The notes under the pieces are model-generated. The model had not been told where the DNA came from, did no database searches, and worked only from the letters and a program-made list of their open reading frames with translations. From JBBRLG01 sp038231495 (GTDB lineage: Bacteria; Planctomycetota; Planctomycetia; Gemmatales; Gemmataceae), in contig JBBRLG010000071.1 of the NCBI GenBank assembly GCA_038231495.1, positions 1 to 18,820 of the forward strand: a stretch of DNA of 18,820 bases. Direction: 5' to 3'. The position numbers and the translations under genes were made by a program. Numbering within the stretch: the first letter of the stretch is position 1; every line of letters starts with the position of its first letter. Shown here piece after piece: positions 1-6,662 of this stretch.

Positions 1-61
1 ACTCGGCTTCGGACGCGCCGCGCGCCCGTAAACCGCCGTCGGTCCAGCCGACAAAAGCACC

Positions 62-98
62 ACGCTCAACTCGCCGTCTCGGCGAGGCCGCTGAGCGT
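62..98. other. Stem-loop with two stacked stems
   Basis: Outer arms ACGCTCA (62-68) and TGAGCGT (92-98) enclose a perfect inner hairpin, CTCGCCG (70-76), loop TCT, CGGCGAG (80-86). There is no adjacent T-run on the plus strand, so it is not a textbook intrinsic terminator. It could still mark the end of a gene lying left of the window. Confidence 0.35.
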
Positions 99-282
99 CC
101 GTAGTGGTACCTAAAAAAGACCGAAATTGAACCATGCCCAAAGGAAACGAACTTTACTTCCGCAAGTGCTTATCGGGTATTATCTTGGGGAAGTTCGTTT
201 CCCGACCCCCTGACACACCCCCTGGATCCTCTCCTGCCGTTGATGTCCAATCATGTCCACTGCCCGCACCCGGTGAACGGTT

Positions 283-294
283 ACAAATATTTGT
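283..294. promoter_or_regulatory. Perfect AT-rich palindrome, possible operator
   Basis: ACAAATATTTGT is a perfect 12-bp palindrome inside a GC-rich genome. It lies about 75-90 bases before the possible zinc-ribbon fragment and about 220 bases before the toxin-antitoxin-like operon. Dyads of this size are typical sites for dimeric regulators, but no regulator can be assigned and chance occurrence is possible. Confidence 0.25.
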
Positions 295-370
295 CGAAAA
301 CGCTCGCATTGCACACGCCGTTGCCTGTACAATTCATCCGAATTCCAGCCCGCGCAAGAGAACCGTGCCC

Positions 371-490
371 ATGTTCATGAACGTCACGTGCCCGGCGTGT
401 GGACAGAAAAGCCGCGTACCCTTCTTTACCCATCGTACTGCTCCTGTCTGTTCAGGAACGCCCGCCAGTGGTATGGTGGCGGTAAGGTAG
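371..490 (+). pseudogene. Possible remnant of a zinc-ribbon protein
   Basis: A 39-residue open frame starts MFMNVTCPACGQKSRVP. This resembles the N-terminus of the many planctomycete proteins that open with a CxxC zinc knuckle followed by '(K)xRVP'. After that point the resemblance stops: the second CxxC expected roughly 15-20 residues later is absent (only a single Cys follows) and the frame ends at 490. It may be a truncated gene start left by rearrangement, or a genuine tiny protein. There is no clear ribosome binding site before either ATG (371 or 377). Treat as tentative. Confidence 0.3.
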
Positions 491-514
491 CATTTCTTTC
501 CGGAGGCAAGCCGC

Positions 515-1174
515 ATGACTGCTGACACCCTCCTTGAACTGGACAAGAAGTTGGTGCCCCCTCCGGCAGCGTGGAAACGCAGCCTCCGCCATGCAGGGGA
601 GGAGTACGCGCGCGAGGTCCAGACGGGGGTGCGGAGTGTCCTCGGGGCCGCCGAGCAGTTCAAGGAGGGTTGGGCGTTGTTCCGGCGGGAAGTGCTGGCC
701 GGGCACGCCGACCAGGTCCAGCAGTTGCGGGACCGCTTCCTCCGCGCGTTCGCGGAGCGACTTGCTCATCTCCAGCAAGCCGACCAACTGGTGCAGTTTG
801 CTGGCCGGGTCGCGGCCAGTGAGTTGCCCGAAGCGCAGGAACTGAAGAAGGAGATTGCCGCCCTCGAACCAATGCTAGAGCGGCTGGCTGCGAGATGGCG
901 AACCAGGGAGGACCTGGAGCGGTTAGTTGCCGAGGATCAGGACAACGACAGTATCGGCAAGACGCCGGGCGTCTGCGGCGGCGATGCCCGCATCAAGGGC
1001 ACCCGGCTCAGCGTCTCGGGGCTGGAGGAATGGCGGCGGCTCGGCTGGTCGGATGCCCGAATCCTCGACGCCTACCCGCAGCTAAAGCCGGAGGATCTGG
1101 CCGCGGCCTGGGCTTACGTGGCACAGCACCGCGACGAGATCGAGGAGGCGATCCGGGAGAATCAGGAGGCGTGA
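515..1174 (+). CDS. Long DUF433-domain antitoxin-like protein
   Basis: A 219-residue protein. Residues about 149-212 match the DUF433 family (small VapB-like, DNA-binding antitoxin domains): 'TPGVCGGDARIKGTRLSV' carries the family's hallmark GG-x-x-x-I-x-GTR core, followed by 'GWSDARILDAYPQLKPEDLAAAWAYV'. Residues 1-145 are an extra region, mostly charged helix with coiled-coil character (for example 105-140), and are not part of DUF433. Typical family members are about 70-110 residues, so this one is unusually long. GGAGG at 502-506 is spaced 8 bases from the ATG and supports the start. The stop is 3 bases before the next gene, a DUF5615 protein, its usual toxin partner. Expected role, by family: neutralise the partner and autoregulate the operon. 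The role of the N-terminal extension is unknown. Confidence 0.85.
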   Translation: MTADTLLELDKKLVPPPAAWKRSLRHAGEEYAREVQTGVRSVLGAAEQFKEGWALFRREVLAGHADQVQQLRDRFLRAFAERLAHLQQADQLVQFAGRVAASELPEAQELKKEIAALEPMLERLAARWRTREDLERLVAEDQDNDSIGKTPGVCGGDARIKGTRLSVSGLEEWRRLGWSDARILDAYPQLKPEDLAAAWAYVAQHRDEIEEAIRENQEA

Positions 1175-1177
1175 CGG

Positions 1178-1519
1178 ATGGCGCGCCTGTACGCCGACGA
1201 GGACGTGCCCCGGCCGCTCGTGGAGCACCTGCGGGCACTGGGGCACGATGTCTTGACTGCCCTGGAGGCGGGGCAAGCCAATCAGCAGGTCCAGGATTCC
1301 GACGTGCTTGCGCGGGCCACGAATCTCGGGCGGGTTGTCGTGACGCACAACCGCAAGGACTTCAAGCGCTTGCACGCGGCGACGCCTGGGCACGCCGGGA
1401 TCGTCAGTTGCACCCGCAATGATGCCGACCCGAATGCTCTCGCGGCTCGCATCGACGAGGCGCTCGCCGCGAATTCCGACATCGCCGGCCAGCACATCCG
1501 CGTGAACCGGCCCCAATGA
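1178..1519 (+). CDS. DUF5615 PIN-like toxin-type protein
   Basis: A 113-residue protein matching the DUF5615 (PIN-like, Mut7-C-related) family, predicted Mg-dependent RNases usually encoded next to DUF433 antitoxins. Visible family features: the acidic start 'YADEDVPRPLVEHL' (D7, E8, D9), 'LGHDV' (22-25), 'DSDVLARA' with D42, and 'GRVVVTHNRKDFKRL' with N58 and D61 in the T-x-N/D-x-x-DF motif. These acidic residues are the expected metal ligands. AGGAGG at 1164-1169, inside the end of the upstream gene, is 8 bases from the ATG, and only 3 bases separate the stop of the upstream gene from this start, so the pair is translationally linked. Length is normal for the family. Family assignment is strong. 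Toxicity is inferred from the pairing only. Confidence 0.87.
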   Translation: MARLYADEDVPRPLVEHLRALGHDVLTALEAGQANQQVQDSDVLARATNLGRVVVTHNRKDFKRLHAATPGHAGIVSCTRNDADPNALAARIDEALAANSDIAGQHIRVNRPQ

Positions 1520-1532
1520 CCCTCGCAGCAGA

Positions 1533-1880
1533 TCAGGCATCAGCCTTCGTGTTGCTGTAGGCCGTTAAATTGTTTTCAGCAGCTATCACGCCCGCTGCGT
1601 ACTGAGCCCCTTCTTCAAGCGTCCACCCCCGCTGCCTGGCCATTTCCTCGGCCTTCCTTGCTTGTTCCGGCGTAATGACATTTGTCCCTATTTTCAAAGC
1701 AAAGTGGATGCCCGCGAGTTGCTTGATCGGGTCAGGGTCGAAACAGCCCTTGCGCTCGAGTTGTCTGATGACCGCAAGCACGCCCTGATCGTAGAGCGGC
1801 CCCTTGTCCCCACCGGCCTCCGCAATTCGCTTGAGCCCGAGGAAAGTGGGATCATGTGCATAGTCGTCGAATCGAATCAT
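1533..1880 (-). CDS. Small protein of unknown function
   Basis: A 115-residue soluble, helix-rich protein with no family I recognise. The start MIRFDDYAHDP is supported by GGAG on the minus strand at 1890-1887, 6 bases before the ATG. No signal peptide, membrane segment or metal motif is visible. The segment 'VITPEQARKAEEMARQRGW' looks like a helix-loop-helix. The gene converges on the toxin-like gene with only 13 bases between stops and points away from the kinase gene upstream of it, 312 bases off. Whether it belongs to the toxin-antitoxin-like locus cannot be told from position alone. Confidence 0.6.
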   Translation of the reverse strand: MIRFDDYAHDPTFLGLKRIAEAGGDKGPLYDQGVLAVIRQLERKGCFDPDPIKQLAGIHFALKIGTNVITPEQARKAEEMARQRGWTLEEGAQYAAGVIAAENNLTAYSNTKADA

Positions 1881-2192
1881 GGCTTTCTCCGCGTTGAGAA
1901 GGCCCCATCGTCACACAGCGCTGCATCCGTTGGGCCTGTCTTCCTATTGTACACACCCCAGACGGCTTTGTTCCTCCGGAAAATTATTGACGACTTGACC
2001 GTCTCTCACCTCATCCTGATCTGATCTTGCTCGGCCTCGTTCAGACGGACGCAAGGTAGCGTATCTCGTGCTGGGCAGGTCGCGTTGAAGCCGAACGCCC
2101 CGCTTATCTCGCCGCGGTCGAACCCTTAACGCTTGGCCGACTGCTCCTGCCCTGATCGCACGCCGGGTTAAGAACGTAGCCGTGCTGTTGCT
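1881..2192. other. Intergenic stretch, nothing recognised
   Basis: This 312-base spacer follows the 3' end of the kinase gene and precedes the small minus-strand gene. It should hold the promoter of the small gene and the end of the kinase transcript. No strong hairpin plus T-run, no palindrome of note and no RNA gene was seen. Confidence 0.4.
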
Positions 2193-4586
2193 TCAATTCG
2201 GGAACCCGAACCCCTGTCCCCGCGTTCGCAGCTTGGCCCCGCAGTCGCAGCAGAACTCGACCTCATCGGTCATGAACAGGCCCAGAAAGCAGAGCGGAAA
2301 GAACACGAGCAAGAAAACGGCGAACACCACCCAGCCCATAACCCCGATCTTCCGGCGGATTACCGGCTCCGCGGCGCTGCCGCAGTATGGGCAGCTGTTG
2401 CGCCGACTGCGCCGCGAACGGCGGGGCACCCGTGGTTCGGGTTCGTCCTGGTCGATATCCTCTTCAAGCGTCACGACGACCACGGCACGGGGCGGCGGCG
2501 GCGCAGATTGCCAATCGGTCTGATGGAGCGACTGCGGCAACTGATCGACGTCGGCGACCGTCGGTTCCGTTGGTTTCGGCCGATCCGCCTTCGGTTGAGG
2601 CAGTGTGACGATCTCAGTTTTCGGTTGCGATTGCGTATTGTTCTCGGCTGTCGAAGGCTTACCCCAGTCTTGTACGAATGCCCCGGCATCCTTGGGCCGT
2701 TCCTTCGGATCGTTATCGAGACACCGTTTCAATAAGGCGCGCACCTTGGCGGGAATGTCAGCAGGCAAGAGCTTGGCCGTAAACCGACTGTGTTTGGCGC
2801 TATCGCCATAAAGCAGGCAGTAGTAAATGGTGGCAGCGAAGGAATAGACGTCGCTGCGGCAATCGGAAGTGCCGTCTCGCATCTGTTCGGGTGCGGCGAA
2901 ACGAGCCGTATGGCCGGTGCCGCGGGAGTGCGGATCGACCAGGCCTGCAAGGCCAAAATCGACCAGGACGCCTTGCCCCTGGCCGGCTGCAGCCTTCTTG
3001 CGGATGAGGATATTAGCGGACTTTATGTCGCGATGGATGATGCCGCGCACGTGAGCACTGGCCAGCCCCTCCGCAAGCCCGGTAAAGAGCGAGCGGACTT
3101 GGTCCAGCGTCAACGCACCGTGCTTTTCCAAATAGCGTTCCAGGGTGGCACCTTCGACGTAATCCATCACAAAGTACCAGCAGCCCCAGTCCTCGGCTTT
3201 GTCGAAAAGATGGTCGGGGTCGATGCGGATCAGGTGGGGATGCTTGCCCAAGCTGATGAGTAGGCTCATCTCACGCTTGAACCGCCGCACGAACTCCGGA
3301 TCCTGCGACAATTCCGCGTGCATGATTTTCAGGGCGCGGACCCGGTCGCCTTGGCGGGCGCGAAACACCTGTCCCCAGCCGCCGAACCCAAGCAGTTTTT
3401 CGAGCAGCCAACCGCCCAGGATGTCCCCGGATTTGGGTCGTTTGATCGCGTCCGGGCGCGGATCGACTGGGGTAGCACCGCGTGAGAATTGTGTGGCTCT
3501 GTGGCTCATCGCAGCAAGTTGGATGTCGCCCGGCCGGAGCCGGCAAGCACGCTCCAGCGACTTGGCGGCGCCGACGAAGTTGTTTCCCGCCGTCTGGGAC
3601 GCGGCCACCGCGACGGCCAACACGACCGCTTCGGGCTGTTCGCGGCTCATTTGGAAATAGATGGCTTCCGCATGCTCGTGCTCGCCCCGCTGTCGGGCAG
3701 CGAGAGCAACCTCAATGCGGTGAAGCTTTTCGTCGTTGGCCTGGTTGAGCACACGTTGTTCCTGGTTATGGGCACTTTGTTCCTCCATGAAATCGAGCAG
3801 AACCCGATCTCCGCGGACTTGCAATTCCGCCAGAAAGTCGAGCTTCCCTTCGATACATCCGCCCTGTTCGAGGATCGCGTCGAGCTTGTCGTCGATGGCG
3901 GCCAGCGCCAAGGCCATTCCTGCGAACGCCGTTTCTTGCGCTGCATACAGATTGCGTAGGAGATCGAACGTCAGCGCCGCAGCCAACTCCGTGTTTTTGG
4001 CGATTTCCTCGCGCAAAAAGAACGCGAACAGCGACGCCAGCAACGGCGGTGCATCCCCGGCGCGGTGGCACAGGAGACGCGACAACTTTGGGTATTTCTT
4101 TTCGAGCGCCTGGGCGACGCGGCGGACGGCCGTGCAAGCCCCTTCGATGATGCCGCGCGGATCGCTGTAGCGCTGCCAATTCGTCATTTCCAGCTTGAAA
4201 TCGGCGGCGGGCAGGTCGCCGCCCTTGAACTCGGCGCTGGCGCGCAGCTGCTTGAGTTCAGCCAGACAGGCTTCGCGAAAGTCTTTGGGCAGCTGCTCAA
4301 GAGCGGCGGCGCGCAAGAACGGCTCAACCTGCCCGCGGATATTACGAGCGGTTTGGTCCGCGCCCACAATGCGCTTGCACTGCTCCCAGAAACCGTCGCC
4401 GCTCAGTGCGACGGCGAGCGCGGCCCAAGTGCGGTGGTTTGCCGCCGCAAGAGCCTTCGGCAGCGCCTGGCTGTGGTCGGTAAAATGCGCGACGAGGAAT
4501 TCGATGCCCTTGCCAGCAGTATCGGTGGCAACTTCGCCGAGCGCGTGACGCAAACCGTAACAGATCAACGTTTTGATGATCTTCAT
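2193..4586 (-). CDS. Ser/Thr kinase with LITAF-like C-terminus
   Basis: A 797-residue multi-domain protein. Residues 385-642 are a complete Hanks-type kinase: Gly-rich loop 'LLGFGGWGQV' (398-407), Lys420 in 'ALK', Glu439 in helix C, 'HRDIKSANIL' (518-527, Asp520), DFG (543-545) and 'AAPEQM' (564-569). All catalytic residues are present, so it should be active. Residues 1-290 are a helical region of unknown family containing Cys and coiled-coil segments (225-300). Residues 294-360 look like a degenerate TPR pair ('QRGEHEHAEAIY', 'GAAKSLERACRLRPGD'). A Pro/Gln/acidic linker (643-715) and a basic patch 'PRRSRRSRRN' precede CPYC (732-735), a hydrophobic stretch (747-771) and CCDC (779-782). Two CxxC knuckles bracketing a hydrophobic segment is the layout of the LITAF domain, a monotopic membrane anchor. 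The protein therefore probably sits at the inner membrane by its C-terminus. Substrates are unknown. No strong ribosome binding site precedes the ATG. Confidence 0.9.
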   Translation of the reverse strand: MKIIKTLICYGLRHALGEVATDTAGKGIEFLVAHFTDHSQALPKALAAANHRTWAALAVALSGDGFWEQCKRIVGADQTARNIRGQVEPFLRAAALEQLPKDFREACLAELKQLRASAEFKGGDLPAADFKLEMTNWQRYSDPRGIIEGACTAVRRVAQALEKKYPKLSRLLCHRAGDAPPLLASLFAFFLREEIAKNTELAAALTFDLLRNLYAAQETAFAGMALALAAIDDKLDAILEQGGCIEGKLDFLAELQVRGDRVLLDFMEEQSAHNQEQRVLNQANDEKLHRIEVALAARQRGEHEHAEAIYFQMSREQPEAVVLAVAVAASQTAGNNFVGAAKSLERACRLRPGDIQLAAMSHRATQFSRGATPVDPRPDAIKRPKSGDILGGWLLEKLLGFGGWGQVFRARQGDRVRALKIMHAELSQDPEFVRRFKREMSLLISLGKHPHLIRIDPDHLFDKAEDWGCWYFVMDYVEGATLERYLEKHGALTLDQVRSLFTGLAEGLASAHVRGIIHRDIKSANILIRKKAAAGQGQGVLVDFGLAGLVDPHSRGTGHTARFAAPEQMRDGTSDCRSDVYSFAATIYYCLLYGDSAKHSRFTAKLLPADIPAKVRALLKRCLDNDPKERPKDAGAFVQDWGKPSTAENNTQSQPKTEIVTLPQPKADRPKPTEPTVADVDQLPQSLHQTDWQSAPPPPRAVVVVTLEEDIDQDEPEPRVPRRSRRSRRNSCPYCGSAAEPVIRRKIGVMGWVVFAVFLLVFFPLCFLGLFMTDEVEFCCDCGAKLRTRGQGFGFPN

Positions 4587-4957
4587 GGCCGACTCTCGTA
4601 AAGAGAAAAATCAAAACGCGCAGGGATAGAGTATCGCCTGTTATTCGGTCGGAAGCTACAGTAATTACGCGAAAACGCGAATGGCTACCCGGCAAATTGC
4701 GAAGGCAAAAACGGTTGGTCCCACTATTTTCTGCTCATCAGTGAAGTGTCAAATGTCGGCGTTGTTTGCCGAATTCGGCCGGAAAAAGAGCTGCGTCCCA
4801 ATACTGTTCGCTCCTCAAGTGTGGATTGATTGTGCTTCGGCCGTTTGACGACCGCAAGACGCGCTGCATCCTTGAGCCTGCCGCCTCACCCTGCTACAGT
4901 CGTCCTAGGTCCGCTGTCGCCGCCGGACCGCCGGGGACACGGGACGGAGACGACCGC
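4587..4957. other. Divergent promoter region, kinase / rarA
   Basis: A 371-base spacer between divergently transcribed genes, so promoters for both should lie here. It is more AT-rich than the genes, and no box pair is convincing. An in-frame upstream extension of rarA to 4766 exists but lacks homology to the family and is not counted as coding. GGAGA at 4946-4950, 7 bases before the rarA ATG, is the ribosome binding site. Confidence 0.5.
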
Positions 4958-6337
4958 ATGGGCAAGTCACGCAAGTCGGCCGACGACCTGTTTCAGACCC
5001 AGCGCCAGGCCTACCTACGCCAGGCCCAGCCGCTTGCCGCGCGCATGCGGCCGCGCTCTCTCGACGAATTTGTCGGCCAGCAGCACTTCCTCGGACCCGG
5101 CAAACTCCTGCGCCGACTGCTTCAAGCCGACCGCCTTACCTCCGCGATCTTTTACGGGCCGCCCGGCTCCGGCAAGACCGCCCTGGCGCACGTCATTGCG
5201 CAGCACACCCAGGGACGCTTTCGACCCCTCAACGCGGCGGCGGCGGGCATCAAGGAGGTGCGCGAAATCCTCGACGAGGCCCGCACCGAGTTGGAAGAGA
5301 CCGGCCGTCGGACCGTCCTGTTTGTCGATGAACTGCACCGCTTCAACCGCACGCAGCAGGACGTGTTGTTGCCCGACGTTGAAGAGGGCCGCGTTACCCT
5401 CCTCGGAGCGACCACGCAGAACCCGTTCTTCGCCGTCAACACGCCGCTGTTGAGCCGGAGCCAGATTTTTACCTTTGAGCCGCTGAGCCGGGAAGACATC
5501 AAGGCGTTGCTGCGCCGCGCCCTGGTTGACACGGAACGCGGGCTGGGAAACATCGCCGTCACCCTGAGCGAGGACGCCTTGAGCTTCCTGGCCGAGGCCA
5601 GCGACGGCGACGCCCGCCGCGCCCTGGGTGCCCTGGAAGTCGGCGTGCTGTCGGCGGACACGACGCCCGTCGAGTTCACCGTGGCGCTGGCCCAGGAGTC
5701 GATTCAACGCAAGATCATGGATTACGACCCGACCGGCGACACCCATTACGACGTGGCCAGTGCCTTCATCAAGAGCCTGCGCGGCAGCGACCCGGACGCG
5801 GCACTTTACTGGCTGGCACGGATGCTGGAGTCGGGCGAGGACCCGCGGTTCATCGCCCGGCGGCTGGTAATCCTGGCGTCGGAGGACGTGGGCAACGCCG
5901 ACCCGCACGCCCTCGTGCTGGCGGCGGCGACGTTGCAAGCCGTGGAGTTCGTGGGGTTGCCGGAGTGCCAATTGACCCTGGCCCAGGCCGTGACGTACCT
6001 GGCGACCGCGCCCAAGTCGAACGCGGCGACGCTGGCCATTGGCAAGGCACGCGAAGACGTGAAGTCGGGTCGCACGCTGCCGGTGCCCAAGCACCTGCGC
6101 GACTCCCATTACAAGGGTGCCGCTCAGTTCGGCCACGGCGAGGGCTATGAATACAGCCACAACCACGCCGGCGGCTGGGTGGCCCAGGACTACCTGACGG
6201 AAGCCCGGCACTACTACGAGCCGGTGGACCGCGGCTTCGAGGTCGAGATTCGCCGCCGCATGGAAGAACTGCGTCGGCGTCGGATCGAGGAGCAGCCGCC
6301 CGCGCCCGGCGATACACCCGGCGCGGGCGACGGTTAG
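4958..6337 (+). CDS. rarA: Replication-associated recombination protein A
   Basis: A 459-residue AAA+ ATPase of the clamp-loader-like RarA/MgsA/WRNIP1 family (E. coli RarA is 447 residues). It acts at stalled replication forks with single-strand-binding protein. Visible: N-terminal 'LAARMRPRSLDEFVGQQHFL' (27-45), typical of the family; Walker A GPPGSGKT (67-74); Walker B LFVDE (121-125); sensor 1 'GATTQNPFF' (150-158); arginine-finger region 'LLSRSQ' (R167); sensor 2 'GDARRAL' (217-223). The C-terminal tetramerisation part follows, with 'DYDPTGDTHYDVASAFIKSLRGSDPDAAL' split over 255-283 and the conserved 'GYEYSHNHAGGWVAQDYLP'-like segment at 397-413. The start at 4958 is chosen because homology begins there and GGAGA is well placed. 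A short Arg/Pro-rich tail ends the protein. It is monocistronic and is followed by a MITE-like element. Confidence 0.95.
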   Translation: MGKSRKSADDLFQTQRQAYLRQAQPLAARMRPRSLDEFVGQQHFLGPGKLLRRLLQADRLTSAIFYGPPGSGKTALAHVIAQHTQGRFRPLNAAAAGIKEVREILDEARTELEETGRRTVLFVDELHRFNRTQQDVLLPDVEEGRVTLLGATTQNPFFAVNTPLLSRSQIFTFEPLSREDIKALLRRALVDTERGLGNIAVTLSEDALSFLAEASDGDARRALGALEVGVLSADTTPVEFTVALAQESIQRKIMDYDPTGDTHYDVASAFIKSLRGSDPDAALYWLARMLESGEDPRFIARRLVILASEDVGNADPHALVLAAATLQAVEFVGLPECQLTLAQAVTYLATAPKSNAATLAIGKAREDVKSGRTLPVPKHLRDSHYKGAAQFGHGEGYEYSHNHAGGWVAQDYLTEARHYYEPVDRGFEVEIRRRMEELRRRRIEEQPPAPGDTPGAGDG

Positions 6338-6375
6338 GTGCCGCGCGGACAGGAAGCGATTACGGTAGCCGTTCC

Positions 6376-6506
6376 GTAACCGTTCACTCCCCCCCTTACG
6401 AAGGGGGGGTGGAGTGGACGCCGGGACTGAGTACATCAATACGTTCTTACCCCCCCCTACCCCCCCTTCGTAAGGGGGGGATAAGTTGATGTCGGTGAAC
6501 GGTTAC
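6376..6506. mobile_element. MITE-like G/C-run element, copy 1
   Basis: This 131-bp non-coding element has perfect 12-bp inverted ends, GTAACCGTTCAC (6376-6387) and GTGAACGGTTAC (6495-6506). Inside are two hairpins: C7 (6389-6395), loop TTACGAA, G7 (6403-6409), and C7 (6460-6466), loop TTCGTAA, G7 (6474-6480). The two loops are reverse complements of each other. CCGTTCC occurs just outside each end (6369-6375 and 6508-6514), like a target-site duplication. The copy at 14216 shares ends, hairpins and the internal GAGTGGACGCC and GTTCTT segments. No coding capacity is seen, so any movement would need a transposase in trans. The label is an inference from structure. Confidence 0.7.
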
Positions 6507-6662
6507 ACCGTTCCAATCCGCGCCGGAATCTCCCGCCCCTCTTTCGTATTTTCTCAATTTCTCGTTAATTGTTGGCATTTGCGCGGTTCCGCCCATACTA
6601 TCACGGGGTTGGTCGGGTGCGCCGTGTTTGCGTCCCCCTTCTTACCTTGACAGGAGCTTGCC

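Larger units (their letters stand above)
1..370. other. Stretch with no confident gene
   Basis: No convincing coding region is seen here. A short open frame from position 134 has no recognisable domain in its first half and no clear ribosome binding site. The stretch contains a GC-rich stem-loop (62-98), an A-tract (114-119) and a 12-bp AT-rich palindrome (283-294), each listed separately. A weak -10-like TACAAT lies at 328-333, without a good -35 at the usual distance. The left end may belong to an upstream gene cut by the window edge, but nothing in it could be identified. Confidence 0.5.

Noticed and set aside
4766..4957. N-terminal extension of rarA by 64 residues
   Set aside because: No family similarity in that part and no ribosome binding site at 4766, while GGAGA precedes the ATG at 4958, giving the usual family length.
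5015..6439. A 474-codon minus-strand frame opposite rarA
   Set aside because: rarA has all AAA+ motifs in its frame. The opposite frame has no recognisable motif and runs into the MITE-like element.
6389..6480. Classical intrinsic terminator for rarA
   Set aside because: The C7/G7 hairpins have no following T-run and the same structure recurs upstream of floA with mobile-element-like flanks. Termination as a side effect cannot be excluded.
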